This document shows positions 1-8,092 of a DNA stretch of 26,347 nucleotides, one piece after another; the stretch's first letter is position 1, and each line of letters starts with the position of its first letter. Below the pieces are notes generated by a model. It saw nothing but the letters and a program-made list of their open reading frames with translations, was not told the DNA's origin and made no database searches. The translations under genes were made by a program, and so were the position numbers. This DNA is from Clostridia bacterium. Its GTDB lineage: Bacteria > Bacillota > Clostridia > Oscillospirales > CAG-272. The stretch lies in assembly GCA_900753295.1 (NCBI GenBank), contig CAADYQ010000132.1:1-26347 (forward strand). Direction: 5' to 3'.

Positions 1-12
1 AGAGGTTTTGCA

Positions 13-51
13 GGCGGTGTTGAAGGACCAAAGCGGTTTTTCAACACTGCC
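13..51. repeat. Imperfect inverted repeat (hairpin) at the left edge
   Basis: Positions 13-24 pair with 40-51 over 12 bp including one G-T pair, with a 15-nt loop. No T-run follows on either side and no reading frame is convincing, so this may be the end of a neighbouring transcript or a dispersed repeat. The gene to the left is outside the window. Confidence 0.4.
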
Positions 52-83
52 CTTGGCTTTGCCGCCGAAGGACTACCCAAACG

Positions 84-126
84 AAAAAATCAAGGCTTTG
101 CCCGCGGGCAAAGCCTTGATTTTTAT
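84..126. terminator. Bidirectional intrinsic terminator (perfect palindrome)
   Basis: The 28-nt sequence at 91-118 is a perfect palindrome centred on CCCGCGGG, flanked by an A-run on the left and a T-run on the right. It can therefore terminate transcription in both directions. It lies 14 nt beyond the stop codon of the leftward glycosidase-like gene and is most simply that gene's terminator. Confidence 0.88.
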
Positions 127-139
127 TTGACCGGCTGTC

Positions 140-2125
140 TTATGCCATGTCGCATACGACGCAGGTCACATCCTGGGGCGCAAGTGTGACCGCCTTGCCG
201 AGGATATCGAACGTAAGCGTCTCGGCGGCATCGCTGCGGAGAGCAAAAAGATGCTCGGTCCCGTTTTTGTATTCACAGCAGTGAATGCCCTCGGGAAGGG
301 TGAGGTCGGTGTCGCACACAAAGCGGGCGTTGTCCCAGTCGTAGAAGAAGCGGCTGTACTCGGCTTTAAGGTCAAGCAGCTTTTTAAGATGCTCGCCGTA
401 CTCCGGCATACCCGCAACGCCTATCTTGCGGCAGCGCCATATCGCAACGTCAAAGCGCATACCGTAAATAAATGCGTGGTTGAGGTCGTCCTTCCATCCG
501 CGGCGGCAGTCGTGTATCCAGCGGTTGGATATGATAGGCTCGGGGAAGGTGCGGCGGTACAGCTCGGGAAAGAGCGTTTGCACGTTGCCGGCAAGCGTGG
601 AGCGGTAGCCCGCGCCGCGGTCGCAGCCGTGGGTGTAGTCCACCTCGCAGATAAGGGAATCGTTCACGCACTCGGTGCCCACAGCCTGGTCGGGACCGAG
701 AATGGCGCGCACGTCGCGCATATTGCGGCGGCGGTAGACCATTTCGTCATCCGGACGGTAGCCGTGCTCGTGCTCCGGGTTGAAGCAGAGCTTTGAGCGG
801 CCGCCGATCTGGTCGTAAAAAATGCTGTCGGGATTGAAGGAGAGCTTCAGCCTGCCGTTCTCTATCAGCTTGTCGTGCCATATCTTTGTCGCCTGGCAGG
901 AGTCAACAAATGATTTGTAGCCGTAATTGCGCAGCACGGTGCCGTTGTTTTCGAATTTGTAGAGATCCTCGTACTCGTTGCCGTCAATGTCTATGCGCGC
1001 GGCTTCCTTGTGATGCTCGCGGTAGAAGTCGGTGTTTTTGTCGATAAGGATGCCGTTGTTGTAAAGTATCACGTGTCCGCCAAGGCGCTGTACCTCGGCT
1101 ATCGCCGCGCGGAGTCCCTCCTCGCCGCCAAGCTCGGGGTCTACCTCGTAGTGGGGGTAGCCGTTGTCAAAGCGACCGCGCCACCAGCCGAACACGAGCA
1201 GGGTGTCAAGGCCGTACTGCTTGCCCTCAAGGTAAAGCCGGGGCAGGTCCTCGTATTTCCAGAATATCTCGCCGAACTGGTGACGAAGGATTATGCGCTG
1301 CCATCCGGTCATTTCCTTTACCCAGCGGCGCGGCTCGACCGGCTTGAAGAAGGTGGAATGCGCAAACTCGCCGTAAATATCCGAGCCTGTGCGCCAGTCG
1401 CCCTCTGTCATTGTAACTACAACGGGCGGCGTACATATCGCCTCGCCCTTGCGCGCAAAGGGATAGTGGCATATCGCCGAAACAAGGCGCGGTACTGTTG
1501 CCTCGCGCGGCTGTATAGCGTTCAGCAGACAGCAGGCGCGGGTGCGCTCGTCATGGCGTCCGACATAAAGGAAGTATTTGTCCGACTGAAGCCCAAGCCA
1601 TGTCATAGTGCAGGGGCGCGGGTATACAAGGGTGGATTTTATCTCGTTGTAGTCCGAACTCATATATTCGGTGTGAGCGGAGGCAAGCGCGCGCCAGGGG
1701 TTCTTTATGCGTTCGCCCATGCCAGAGGGACGGTAAAGAATATCGTCGGCGCGCTCACCTACAAGGCGGTTGAGGTCGATGTAGGGATATTCAAGCTCGT
1801 TTATGCGGGCGTCGCCGCGGTTCTCAACGCAGGCGTCAAAGGTGTACCTGTCGCCGGAGTCTGTTATGGTAAGTGTCAGCTTTACGTCAAGCTTTCTGCC
1901 GAGGTCGGTCACAAGTCCGTCGTAGACCACTGTGGTGCGGCAGCCGTCAACTGTCACTGTGCCGTGCTGATCGGCGGAATGCACGGTCATTTCGATATAG
2001 TACCCGTCGTCCGCCATGATGCGCCAAAAATCGCCGCCTTCGGTGCCGGCAAGAGGCGTGCCGTCGGCACTCCATGTTATGCGCGAGGCGTCGGGCGAAA
2101 GGCTGAATCTGAGAAGATTTTTCAT
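140..2125 (-). CDS. DUF6259-type putative glycoside hydrolase
   Basis: A 661-aa soluble protein with no signal peptide, so probably cytoplasmic. Residues 1 to about 260 look like a beta-rich domain, as in clan GH-D-like proteins. Residues about 270-530 look like a TIM barrel: aromatic-rich strand motifs (LLVFGWW at 309-315, HVILYNN at 351-357) and an FYDQIGG motif at 436-442, whose Asp is a candidate catalytic residue. A small beta domain closes the C-terminus. This layout fits the DUF6259 group, presumed to act on plant or host glycans; the substrate cannot be read from sequence. The ATG at 2125 is preceded by GGAG at a normal distance. It is a single-gene unit, divergent from the rimP operon. 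Sure of a carbohydrate-active-like fold, unsure of the reaction. Confidence 0.75.
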   Translation of the reverse strand: MKNLLRFSLSPDASRITWSADGTPLAGTEGGDFWRIMADDGYYIEMTVHSADQHGTVTVDGCRTTVVYDGLVTDLGRKLDVKLTLTITDSGDRYTFDACVENRGDARINELEYPYIDLNRLVGERADDILYRPSGMGERIKNPWRALASAHTEYMSSDYNEIKSTLVYPRPCTMTWLGLQSDKYFLYVGRHDERTRACCLLNAIQPREATVPRLVSAICHYPFARKGEAICTPPVVVTMTEGDWRTGSDIYGEFAHSTFFKPVEPRRWVKEMTGWQRIILRHQFGEIFWKYEDLPRLYLEGKQYGLDTLLVFGWWRGRFDNGYPHYEVDPELGGEEGLRAAIAEVQRLGGHVILYNNGILIDKNTDFYREHHKEAARIDIDGNEYEDLYKFENNGTVLRNYGYKSFVDSCQATKIWHDKLIENGRLKLSFNPDSIFYDQIGGRSKLCFNPEHEHGYRPDDEMVYRRRNMRDVRAILGPDQAVGTECVNDSLICEVDYTHGCDRGAGYRSTLAGNVQTLFPELYRRTFPEPIISNRWIHDCRRGWKDDLNHAFIYGMRFDVAIWRCRKIGVAGMPEYGEHLKKLLDLKAEYSRFFYDWDNARFVCDTDLTLPEGIHCCEYKNGTEHLFALRSDAAETLTFDILGKAVTLAPQDVTCVVCDMA

Positions 2126-2224
2126 TTTTTGAGGATCTCCTTTTCGCTTTTAAGTATGTTACTATATTAGCACCGAAAACTCGCAAAATATATAAAAATC
2201 TTATATTCTTTTTCGGAAATCATA

Positions 2225-2248
2225 CGAAAGCGCCGTGCGGCGCTTTCG
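2225..2248. repeat. Perfect 11-bp hairpin in the divergent intergenic region
   Basis: Positions 2225-2235 pair perfectly with 2238-2248 around a 2-nt centre. It lies between the divergent glycosidase-like gene and the rimP promoter. It has no T-run, so it is more likely an operator, transcript insulator or dispersed repeat than a terminator. The 278-nt gap 2126-2403 otherwise holds the rimP promoter and leader. Confidence 0.5.
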
Positions 2249-2295
2249 GAGACCGATAAAATTCAAAAAAAGATCGGAAAAAATGCGGAAAACTA

Positions 2296-2324
2296 TTGCA
2301 TGATGAAAAAAAGTGTGGTATAAT
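2296..2324 (+). promoter_or_regulatory. Sigma-A promoter of the rimP-infB operon
   Basis: The -35 is TTGCAT (2296-2301) and the -10 is TATAAT (2319-2324), with a 17-bp spacer and an extended -10 TG at 2316-2317. Transcription should start near 2331, giving a leader of about 73 nt before rimP. Confidence 0.85.
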
Positions 2325-2352
2325 TAATATAGAGTATATTATGATGTAATGG

Positions 2353-2374
2353 AGAGTGGGCTTGCGTCCACTCT
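2353..2374 (+). promoter_or_regulatory. Leader hairpin of the rimP operon
   Basis: AGAGTGG (2353-2359) pairs with CCACTCT (2368-2374), with an additional G-T pair and a 6-nt loop, just before the rimP ribosome site. It sits near the predicted 5' end of the mRNA and is followed by a T-rich stretch. It could act as an attenuator or a 5' stabilising element. I recall similar short hairpins before rimP in other Clostridia, but this was not checked. Confidence 0.55.
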
Positions 2375-2403
2375 TATTTAGTGAAGAGAAAGGTTCTGAC
2401 GGT

Positions 2404-2886
2404 ATGAAAAAAGAACTCAGCGGCGTAGCGGGAAAGGTTTACGAGCTGCTTGTGCCGGTCGTGAGAGACGCCGGATGCGATATCTGGGATATTGATTTCG
2501 TAAAGGAAGGTACGAGAAGGATACTGCGCATAACCATCGACGCGGAGGGCGGCGTGGGTATCGACGACTGTGAGCGCGTTCACCACGCGGTCGATCCGGT
2601 GCTTGACGATGCGGACCCCATAGACGGCGCGTATTACCTTGAGGTCTCCTCTCCCGGCATCGAGAGGGAGCTGACGCTTGAGCGCCACATTCCCGCCTGT
2701 ATCGGCGAGAAGGTCGAGGCGCGTCTTTACGCACCGCAGGACGGCAGACGCGTGTTTACCGGAAAGCTCGTTGGCACCGATGAAGAGGGGCGCGTTCTTA
2801 TATGCGAGAGCGAGGGGAGCGAGCCGTGCAGGCTGCCCACCGACGCGATAGCAAAAATGAAGGTCATATACGACTTCGGCGACTGA
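2404..2886 (+). CDS. rimP: Ribosome maturation factor RimP
   Basis: A 160-aa protein required for maturation of the 30S ribosomal subunit in the cytoplasm. The N-terminal alpha/beta domain carries the family signatures GCDIWDIDFVKEG and LEVSSPGIERELT, followed by a small SH3-like C-terminal barrel; length is normal for RimP. The ATG at 2404 is chosen because AGAAAGG lies just upstream and the conserved sequence begins there. An in-frame extension to 2356 would run through the leader hairpin and is rejected. It is the first gene of the operon and is followed by nusA after a 95-nt gap, the usual Firmicutes order. Confidence 0.95.
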   Translation: MKKELSGVAGKVYELLVPVVRDAGCDIWDIDFVKEGTRRILRITIDAEGGVGIDDCERVHHAVDPVLDDADPIDGAYYLEVSSPGIERELTLERHIPACIGEKVEARLYAPQDGRRVFTGKLVGTDEEGRVLICESEGSEPCRLPTDAIAKMKVIYDFGD

Positions 2887-2947
2887 GCCGGAGCAAGACA
2901 TAACGGAATACATTTAAAGGAAGCATTTTTAGCAAAAGCAAGCATGT

Positions 2948-2964
2948 CGGCGCTCCATGCGCCG
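2948..2964 (+). repeat. Small hairpin between rimP and nusA
   Basis: CGGCGC (2948-2953) pairs with GCGCCG (2959-2964) around a 5-nt loop, directly before the nusA ribosome site. There is no T-run, so it may be an mRNA processing or stability element rather than a terminator. Confidence 0.4.
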
Positions 2965-2981
2965 GAAGAAAGGAAAATGAG

Positions 2982-4007
2982 ATGAACACAGAATTTTTCG
3001 CCGCTCTTGACCTGCTTGAAAAGGAAAAGGGCATACCCAAGGACTATATGCTTGAGAAGATCGAGGCGGCGCTCATTGCTGCGTACAAAAAGGAATACGG
3101 CAACAACACGAACGTCCGTGTGGTGATAGACGAGGCAAAGAAGGACGTCAAGGTCTATCAGCAGAAGGAGGTCGTCGCCGAGGTGGATAATCCCGAAACA
3201 CAGCTCTCCCTTGAGGAAGCGCGCCAGATAAACAAGCGTGCGACCGTGGGCAAGGTGCTTGAGTTCGAGGTCAAGACCAAAAACTTCCGCCGTCTTTCGG
3301 CGGGCGCGGCAAAGTCGGTGATAATCCAGGGCGTGCGTGAGGCTGAACGCAAAATAGCGCAGGAGGCTTACGAGAAGAAGCGCGAGGAGATAATCACCGC
3401 GACGGTCGAAAAGATCGACCACGAGAGCGGGAACATACTTATCGACACCGGCACGGGCCGCGCGGTGCTCACCGCAGGCGAGCAGATACCCGGCGAGCAG
3501 TTCACGATAGGACAGAAGATAAAGGTCTACGTGCTTGAGGTCAACCGCGACGCGCGCGGACCGCTCGTAACGCTTTCCCGCGTACATCCCGGCTTTGTTT
3601 GCCGTATGTTCGAGCTTGAGGTCCCCGAGATCGCGGACGGTACCGTTATAATCAAGGGTATCGCACGTGAGGCAGGTTCGCGCACAAAGCTCGCGGTAAT
3701 GTCGCGTGACGAGGCGGTCGATCCCGTCGGAGCCTGCATAGGCAATCACGGAATGCGTATCAACAACATCTGCGCCGAGCTGGGCGGAGAAAAAATAGAC
3801 ATAGTGCGTTACAGCGAACAGCCCGAGGAATATATAGCTTCGGCGCTTGCTCCCGCAACGATAGATTCGGTGGATATGACCGCCGAGCGTTCGGCACACG
3901 TAGTGGTAAAGCCGGATCAGCTTTCGCTCGCTATCGGACGCGAGGGGCAGAACGCCCGCCTTGCGGCACGTCTTACCGGCTGCAAGATAGATATCAAGAC
4001 CGAATGA
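2982..4007 (+). CDS. nusA: Transcription termination/antitermination factor NusA
   Basis: A 341-aa RNA-polymerase-binding factor that controls pausing, termination and antitermination. Residues 1 to about 110 form the polymerase-binding N-terminal domain (starting NTEFFAALDLLEKEKGI). An S1 domain follows at about 130-200 and two KH domains at about 205-341, with GACIGNHGMRI in KH1 and AIGREGQNARLAARLTG in KH2. It ends after KH2 and lacks the acidic repeats of proteobacterial NusA, which is normal for Firmicutes. The ATG at 2982 is preceded by AAGGAAAA. The stop lies 4 nt before the ylxR start, suggesting coupled translation. Confidence 0.97.
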   Translation: MNTEFFAALDLLEKEKGIPKDYMLEKIEAALIAAYKKEYGNNTNVRVVIDEAKKDVKVYQQKEVVAEVDNPETQLSLEEARQINKRATVGKVLEFEVKTKNFRRLSAGAAKSVIIQGVREAERKIAQEAYEKKREEIITATVEKIDHESGNILIDTGTGRAVLTAGEQIPGEQFTIGQKIKVYVLEVNRDARGPLVTLSRVHPGFVCRMFELEVPEIADGTVIIKGIAREAGSRTKLAVMSRDEAVDPVGACIGNHGMRINNICAELGGEKIDIVRYSEQPEEYIASALAPATIDSVDMTAERSAHVVVKPDQLSLAIGREGQNARLAARLTGCKIDIKTE

Positions 4008-4011
4008 CCCG

Positions 4012-4305
4012 ATGAAAAACAAGGGTGCCGCGGTACAAAAGGAAAAAAAGATCCCCGAGCGCCAGTGCCTTGGGTGCGGTGAACACCGCCCGAAGGGTGA
4101 GCTTGTGAGGATCGTGCGGGCGCCGGACGGAACGGTCTCTATCGACCGTACCGGAAAAAAGCCGGGGCGCGGGGCGTATATCTGTCCTGTCGCCGCCTGT
4201 CTCGCCAAGGTGAGAAAGAATCACCGTGTCGAGCAGAATTTCGGCTGCGCCATACCCGATGAGGTATGGGATGCGCTTGCAAAGGAGCTTGAAGCCGCAA
4301 AATAA
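4012..4305 (+). CDS. ylxR: YlxR family RNA-binding protein (DUF448)
   Basis: A 97-aa small basic protein. The diagnostic motifs are CLGCGEHRPKGELVRIVR near the N-terminus and GRGAYICP in the middle, followed by a helix ending in VWDALAKEL. The family sits between nusA and infB in most Firmicutes, binds RNA, and in Bacillus subtilis has been linked to RNase P (name RnpM). The start overlaps no clear Shine-Dalgarno sequence and lies 4 nt after nusA, so translation is probably coupled. Confidence 0.93.
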   Translation: MKNKGAAVQKEKKIPERQCLGCGEHRPKGELVRIVRAPDGTVSIDRTGKKPGRGAYICPVAACLAKVRKNHRVEQNFGCAIPDEVWDALAKELEAAK

Positions 4306-4307
4306 AC

Positions 4308-4330
4308 GCGGGATATTCCCATGATCCCGC
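4308..4330 (+). repeat. Intra-operon hairpin after ylxR
   Basis: GCGGGAT (4308-4314) pairs perfectly with ATCCCGC (4324-4330). No U-tract follows, so it is unlikely to be a terminator and may mark RNA processing between ylxR and ylxQ. Confidence 0.45.
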
Positions 4331-4368
4331 AGGGTAATCAATAAATAAAGGATACAGAAGAGCAGAGT

Positions 4369-4830
4369 ATGCAGAAAAGATCCGGTCATTCCGCAGGTGC
4401 GGATGAGGGGCGCGTAAAGGAGACCCGCAAAAAAAGCGGCGCGCCGACTAAAAAAACAGAAAAAAAAGAGAGCATATCGCCTCCGCTTGCGGAAGGGGCG
4501 GCGCGTACAGCCGCCGTGGCGCGTATGCTCGGTAATATCGGACTTTGCGTCCGTGCCGGGGCTGTCGTGCGCGGCACCGAGCTTGTGTGCGATGCACTCA
4601 AGGCGGGGTCGGCGAAGCTGGTGATATCAGCCGGGGACAATTCCCCGAACACGGCAAAGCGTCTGCACGACAGATGCGCATACTATGGCGTAAGGCTTAT
4701 GGTGCTTCCCGCAACGGGAGCGGAGCTTGCTGCGGCAGTCGGTCGCGGCGGAGTAACGGCGGCGGTCGCTGTGACCGACGCGTCAATGGTCAGGATGATA
4801 GAAAAAGCGGCGCTACCGCTCGGTATCTGA
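4369..4830 (+). CDS. ylxQ: L7Ae/L30e-family K-turn-binding protein YlxQ
   Basis: A 153-aa protein with two parts. Residues 1 to about 45 are a charged, low-complexity basic tail rich in Lys, Arg, Ser and Thr. Residues about 47-150 form the L7Ae/L30e fold, with MLGNIGLCVRAGAVVRG, AKLVISAGDNSPNTAKRLHD and an Ala/Val-rich final strand-helix. Family members bind kink-turn RNA. The basic tail is longer than in classical YlxQ (about 100 aa) and probably adds RNA contacts. It lies between ylxR and infB, the canonical position. The next gene begins 26 nt after its stop with a strong AAGGAGG site. Confidence 0.88.
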   Translation: MQKRSGHSAGADEGRVKETRKKSGAPTKKTEKKESISPPLAEGAARTAAVARMLGNIGLCVRAGAVVRGTELVCDALKAGSAKLVISAGDNSPNTAKRLHDRCAYYGVRLMVLPATGAELAAAVGRGGVTAAVAVTDASMVRMIEKAALPLGI

Positions 4831-4856
4831 TAAACCCCCAAGGAGGATGATGGAAT

Positions 4857-7595
4857 ATGGCAGCAACAGCACAGGTTAAGGTAAATCAGCTTGCAAAGGA
4901 TCTCGGACTCAAGACAAAGGATGTGACCGATTTCTTTGCGGAAGCGGGCATAGAGATCAAAACGCAGAAGGCGCTTGAGCCGTTCGAGCTTGATCTGATT
5001 CTTGAAAAAATGACCCGCGCCAATCAGATAGACAATATCGAGGATTATATCGACGGCGTAACATTCATTCCGTCGCTTCGTCCTGCCAAGGAGAACGCCG
5101 CGGAGAAGCCCGCCGAGGCTGCAAAGCCCAAGCAGGAGACAAAGCCTGCCGCCGAGGAGCCGAAAAAAGCGGCTCCCGAGACAAAGCCCGCGGAAAAGAC
5201 AGGAGAAAAGACAGGAGAAAAGACAGCGGAGAAGTCGGCAGAGAACAAAAATCCGCCGAAGACAGTGACGGGCGGAGTGCAGGTCAACCCCGCACGTTCG
5301 GCGGGCGAGCGCTTTGAGGACCGTCTTAAAAAGGCGGAGCAGGCGAACTCGCAGCAGAAAAAGAACAACGAGCGCGCGCAGGAGCAGAAGGCGGAGAAGA
5401 GCCAGAAGCAGAAGCAGCCGGGACTTGCCATCGGCTCGGCGGCGACAGACGGCGCCAAGGAAACGGTCACCGTTAACAAAAACGCCGGTACGCGCGTGGT
5501 GGACACGCGCGGCACGGGCGCCGAGGCAGTCGATCTTTCCAAATACGATGACAGACTTGATAATTTCGTTCCCGACATCGTAAAGGATATAAAGGGCGGC
5601 GCACAGAAGGTCAAAAAGCAGCCCACATCCGCCGATCAGACACAGGGACGTCCCCGTGCCGCTCAGGGCCAGCGCGGACAGCGCGGTCAGGATGGACAGC
5701 GCAATCAGCAGCCGCAGGGCGGACAGCGCCAGGGTGGTAAGCAGCGCACACAGCAGGGACAGCAGTCTCAGCAGGGACGCGACCGCCGTCAGAACGGTCG
5801 CCGCGGCGGCGCACCCGCGCCGGCGGCTCAGCAGATAAAGAAGCAGCCCGTGCACGCAACGATCCCGGACGAGATAACCGTCGGCGAGCTTGCGTCGCGC
5901 CTCAAAGTGACCGCCGCCGAGGTGATAAAGCGCCTCATCATGATGGGGGTTATGGCAACGGTCAACCAGGTCGTGGACTTTGACACCGCCGCGCTCGTCG
6001 CCGATGAGTTGGGCGCCGAGGTAACGCGCGAGGTCGTGACCTCGATAGAGGACCGCCTTTTCAACGAGGACGAGGACCGTCCCGAGGATCTTGTGGAGCG
6101 CGCACCCGTCGTGTGCGTTATGGGTCACGTTGACCACGGCAAGACCTCGCTTCTTGACGCTATCAGAAACACACATGTCACTGCCGGCGAGGCGGGCGGC
6201 ATCACACAGCATATCGGCGCATACCGCGTCCGCATCAAGGGCAAGGAGATCACATTCCTTGACACGCCCGGACACGAAGCGTTCACCGCAATGCGCGCGC
6301 GCGGCGCAATGGCAACGGATATTGCCATTCTGGTCGTTGCCGCAGACGACGGCATAATGCCGCAGACGGTCGAGGCGATAAACCACGCAAAAGCCGCGGG
6401 CGTTGAGATAATCGTTGCAATAAACAAGATGGATAAGCCGGGCGCGAATCCCGATGCCGTAAAGCAGGAACTGACCAAGTACGACCTCGTTCCCGAGGAA
6501 TGGGGCGGCGACGTTATGTGCGTTCCCGTGTCTGCGCTCAAGCGCACCGGTATCGACGATCTGCTTGAGGATATCCTGCTCATCGCCGAGGTCAAGGAAT
6601 ACAAAGCCAATCCCAATCGCCGCGCAAAGGGCGTAATTATAGAATCCAAGCTGGACAAGGGACGCGGCCCGGTCGCGACCGTGCTCGTCCAGAACGGTAC
6701 TCTCCGCAGCGGAGACATCGTTATAGCCGGGACCTCGGTCGGACGCGTAAGAGCTATGACCGATTACGCCGGCCGTACCGTAAAGGCTGCAACTCCTTCA
6801 ATGCCCGTTGAGATAATCGGTCTTGCCGATCTTCCCGCCGCAGGCGATGAGTTCAACGCAGTCGAAAATGAAAGAATGGCGCGTGAGCTTGCCGACCGCC
6901 GCCGCGCACAGGCAAAGGAGGACACCTTCAAGGCGAACAGCCGTGCAAACCTCAACGACCTGTTTGCGCAGATCTCCGAGGGCGTAAAGGAACTCAACAT
7001 CATCGTCAAGGCAGACGTCGGCGGCTCCGCCGAGGCTGTAAAGCAGTCGCTTGAGAAGATATCCAACGAAGAGGTCAAGGTCAGAGTCATCCATTCCGCC
7101 GCGGGCGGCATCACCGAGGGCGACGTTATGTTCGCCGCCGCGTCAAATGCCATTATCGTGGGCTTCAACGTGCGCCCCGATAAGTCCGCTATCGACTCTG
7201 CGGAGCGTCAGGGCGTCGATATCCGCACCTACCGCGTTATCTACGAGTGCATCGATGAGATCACCGCGGCTATGAAGGGTATGCTCGCACCCAAGTTCCG
7301 TGAGAATCTGCTCGGTCATGCCGAGGTCAGACAGGTCATTCACGTACCCAATGTCGGTTTTATCGCCGGTTCGTACGTTCAGGACGGCAAGATCACCCGT
7401 TCCTCGCTCATCCGCGTTGTGCGTGACGGCGTTGTGGTGTTTGAGGATAAGATATCCTCGCTGCGCCGCTTCAAGGACGACGTCCGCGAGGTAGCTCAGG
7501 GCTACGAGTGCGGTGTGGGACTTGAAAAATTCAACGATCTTAAGCCGGGCGACGTGCTTGAAGCGTACGTGATGGAAGAAGTAAAGCCGGACTGA
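4857..7595 (+). CDS. infB: Translation initiation factor IF-2
   Basis: A 912-aa GTPase that places initiator tRNA on the ribosome. An IF2_N helical domain occupies residues 1 to about 50. A long low-complexity linker (about 70-325) begins Lys/Glu/Ala/Pro-rich with TGEKTGEKTAEK repeats and becomes Gln/Gly/Arg-rich. A second IF2_N domain spans about 335-395. The G domain has GHVDHGKT at 423-430 (G1), DTPGH at 469-473 (G3), NKMD at 523-526 (G4) and SAL at 559-561 (G5). Beta-barrel and C-terminal tRNA-binding domains complete the protein. The ATG at 4857 follows AAGGAGGATG. The stop is one base before the Nudix start codon; rbfA, which usually follows, is absent. Confidence 0.98.
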   Translation: MAATAQVKVNQLAKDLGLKTKDVTDFFAEAGIEIKTQKALEPFELDLILEKMTRANQIDNIEDYIDGVTFIPSLRPAKENAAEKPAEAAKPKQETKPAAEEPKKAAPETKPAEKTGEKTGEKTAEKSAENKNPPKTVTGGVQVNPARSAGERFEDRLKKAEQANSQQKKNNERAQEQKAEKSQKQKQPGLAIGSAATDGAKETVTVNKNAGTRVVDTRGTGAEAVDLSKYDDRLDNFVPDIVKDIKGGAQKVKKQPTSADQTQGRPRAAQGQRGQRGQDGQRNQQPQGGQRQGGKQRTQQGQQSQQGRDRRQNGRRGGAPAPAAQQIKKQPVHATIPDEITVGELASRLKVTAAEVIKRLIMMGVMATVNQVVDFDTAALVADELGAEVTREVVTSIEDRLFNEDEDRPEDLVERAPVVCVMGHVDHGKTSLLDAIRNTHVTAGEAGGITQHIGAYRVRIKGKEITFLDTPGHEAFTAMRARGAMATDIAILVVAADDGIMPQTVEAINHAKAAGVEIIVAINKMDKPGANPDAVKQELTKYDLVPEEWGGDVMCVPVSALKRTGIDDLLEDILLIAEVKEYKANPNRRAKGVIIESKLDKGRGPVATVLVQNGTLRSGDIVIAGTSVGRVRAMTDYAGRTVKAATPSMPVEIIGLADLPAAGDEFNAVENERMARELADRRRAQAKEDTFKANSRANLNDLFAQISEGVKELNIIVKADVGGSAEAVKQSLEKISNEEVKVRVIHSAAGGITEGDVMFAAASNAIIVGFNVRPDKSAIDSAERQGVDIRTYRVIYECIDEITAAMKGMLAPKFRENLLGHAEVRQVIHVPNVGFIAGSYVQDGKITRSSLIRVVRDGVVVFEDKISSLRRFKDDVREVAQGYECGVGLEKFNDLKPGDVLEAYVMEEVKPD

Positions 7596-7596
7596 T

Positions 7597-8019
7597 ATGA
7601 TCCATGAAAAATCTTGCGGCGCACTTGTGGTGCGCCGCGGCAAGGACGGAAGACGGTATATATTGATGATCCGCCAGCGGCGCGGCGGCAATCGCTCATT
7701 CCCGAAGGGACATGTCGAGGTGGGCGAGACCGAGCTGATGACCGCCGAGAGAGAGGTCTTTGAGGAGACCTCGGTGCGGATAAAGATCACGTCGGCGTTC
7801 CGTAAAACGGTAAATTACCATCCCGCCCCCGGCGTGGATAAGGAAGTAGTCTACTTCCTTGCGTTTACCGATTGCGAGGCGACAATGGCGCGCGAGGGCG
7901 AAATTGCCGATGTTGAATGGATAAGACTTGACCGTGCCGAGAAGTATCTGGTGCATGAAAATGACCGTATAGTTCTGCGCGCGGCAATGCAAACACCTGA
8001 GCTTAAGGAAGCAAATTGA
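7597..8019 (+). CDS. Nudix (NUDT2/Ap4A-hydrolase-like) pyrophosphohydrolase
   Basis: A 140-aa cytoplasmic enzyme expected to cleave a nucleoside diphosphate linked to another group. The Nudix box starts at G38 (GHVEVGE), has E44, and REVFEE at 52-57 supplies the metal-binding glutamates. The conserved Gly after it is Ser59, a mild deviation. SFPKGHVEVGE and the C-terminal EIADVEWIRLDRAEKYL resemble bis(5'-nucleosyl)-tetraphosphatases, so dinucleoside polyphosphate breakdown is the best guess. The start lies one base after the infB stop, so it is the last gene of the infB operon and translationally coupled. Two hairpins, the second a clear terminator, close the transcript. Confidence 0.85.
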   Translation: MIHEKSCGALVVRRGKDGRRYILMIRQRRGGNRSFPKGHVEVGETELMTAEREVFEETSVRIKITSAFRKTVNYHPAPGVDKEVVYFLAFTDCEATMAREGEIADVEWIRLDRAEKYLVHENDRIVLRAAMQTPELKEAN

Positions 8020-8030
8020 ATAAAAGTGGC

Positions 8031-8053
8031 GTTAAAAGCTCTACGCTTTTAAC
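8031..8053 (+). repeat. Hairpin after the Nudix gene
   Basis: GTTAAAAGC (8031-8039) pairs perfectly with GCTTTTAAC (8045-8053), 11 nt after the Nudix stop. It lacks a U-tract and is followed at once by a true terminator hairpin. Confidence 0.5.
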
Positions 8054-8061
8054 AGCACCAT

Positions 8062-8092
8062 AAAAATGTCGGTTGGAAAGCCGGCATTTTTT
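8062..8092 (+). terminator. Intrinsic terminator of the rimP-infB-nudix operon
   Basis: An A-run and TGTCGG (up to 8072) pair with CCGGCA (8081-8086, one G-T pair) around an 8-nt loop, followed by six Ts at 8087-8092. Confidence 0.82.

Noticed and set aside
1010..2170. Plus-strand open frame of 386 codons opposite the glycosidase-like gene
   Set aside because: Composition is that of an antisense shadow and it has no start signals; the minus-strand protein has coherent domains.
2727..4208. Minus-strand open frame of 493 codons antisense to nusA
   Set aside because: It mirrors a certain gene with strong codon bias in a GC-rich region, has no ribosome site and no recognisable domain.
4683..6386. 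Minus-strand open frame of 567 codons opposite infB
   Set aside because: Leu/Arg/Cys-rich low-complexity shadow of the infB linker and G domain; IF-2 on the plus strand is beyond doubt.
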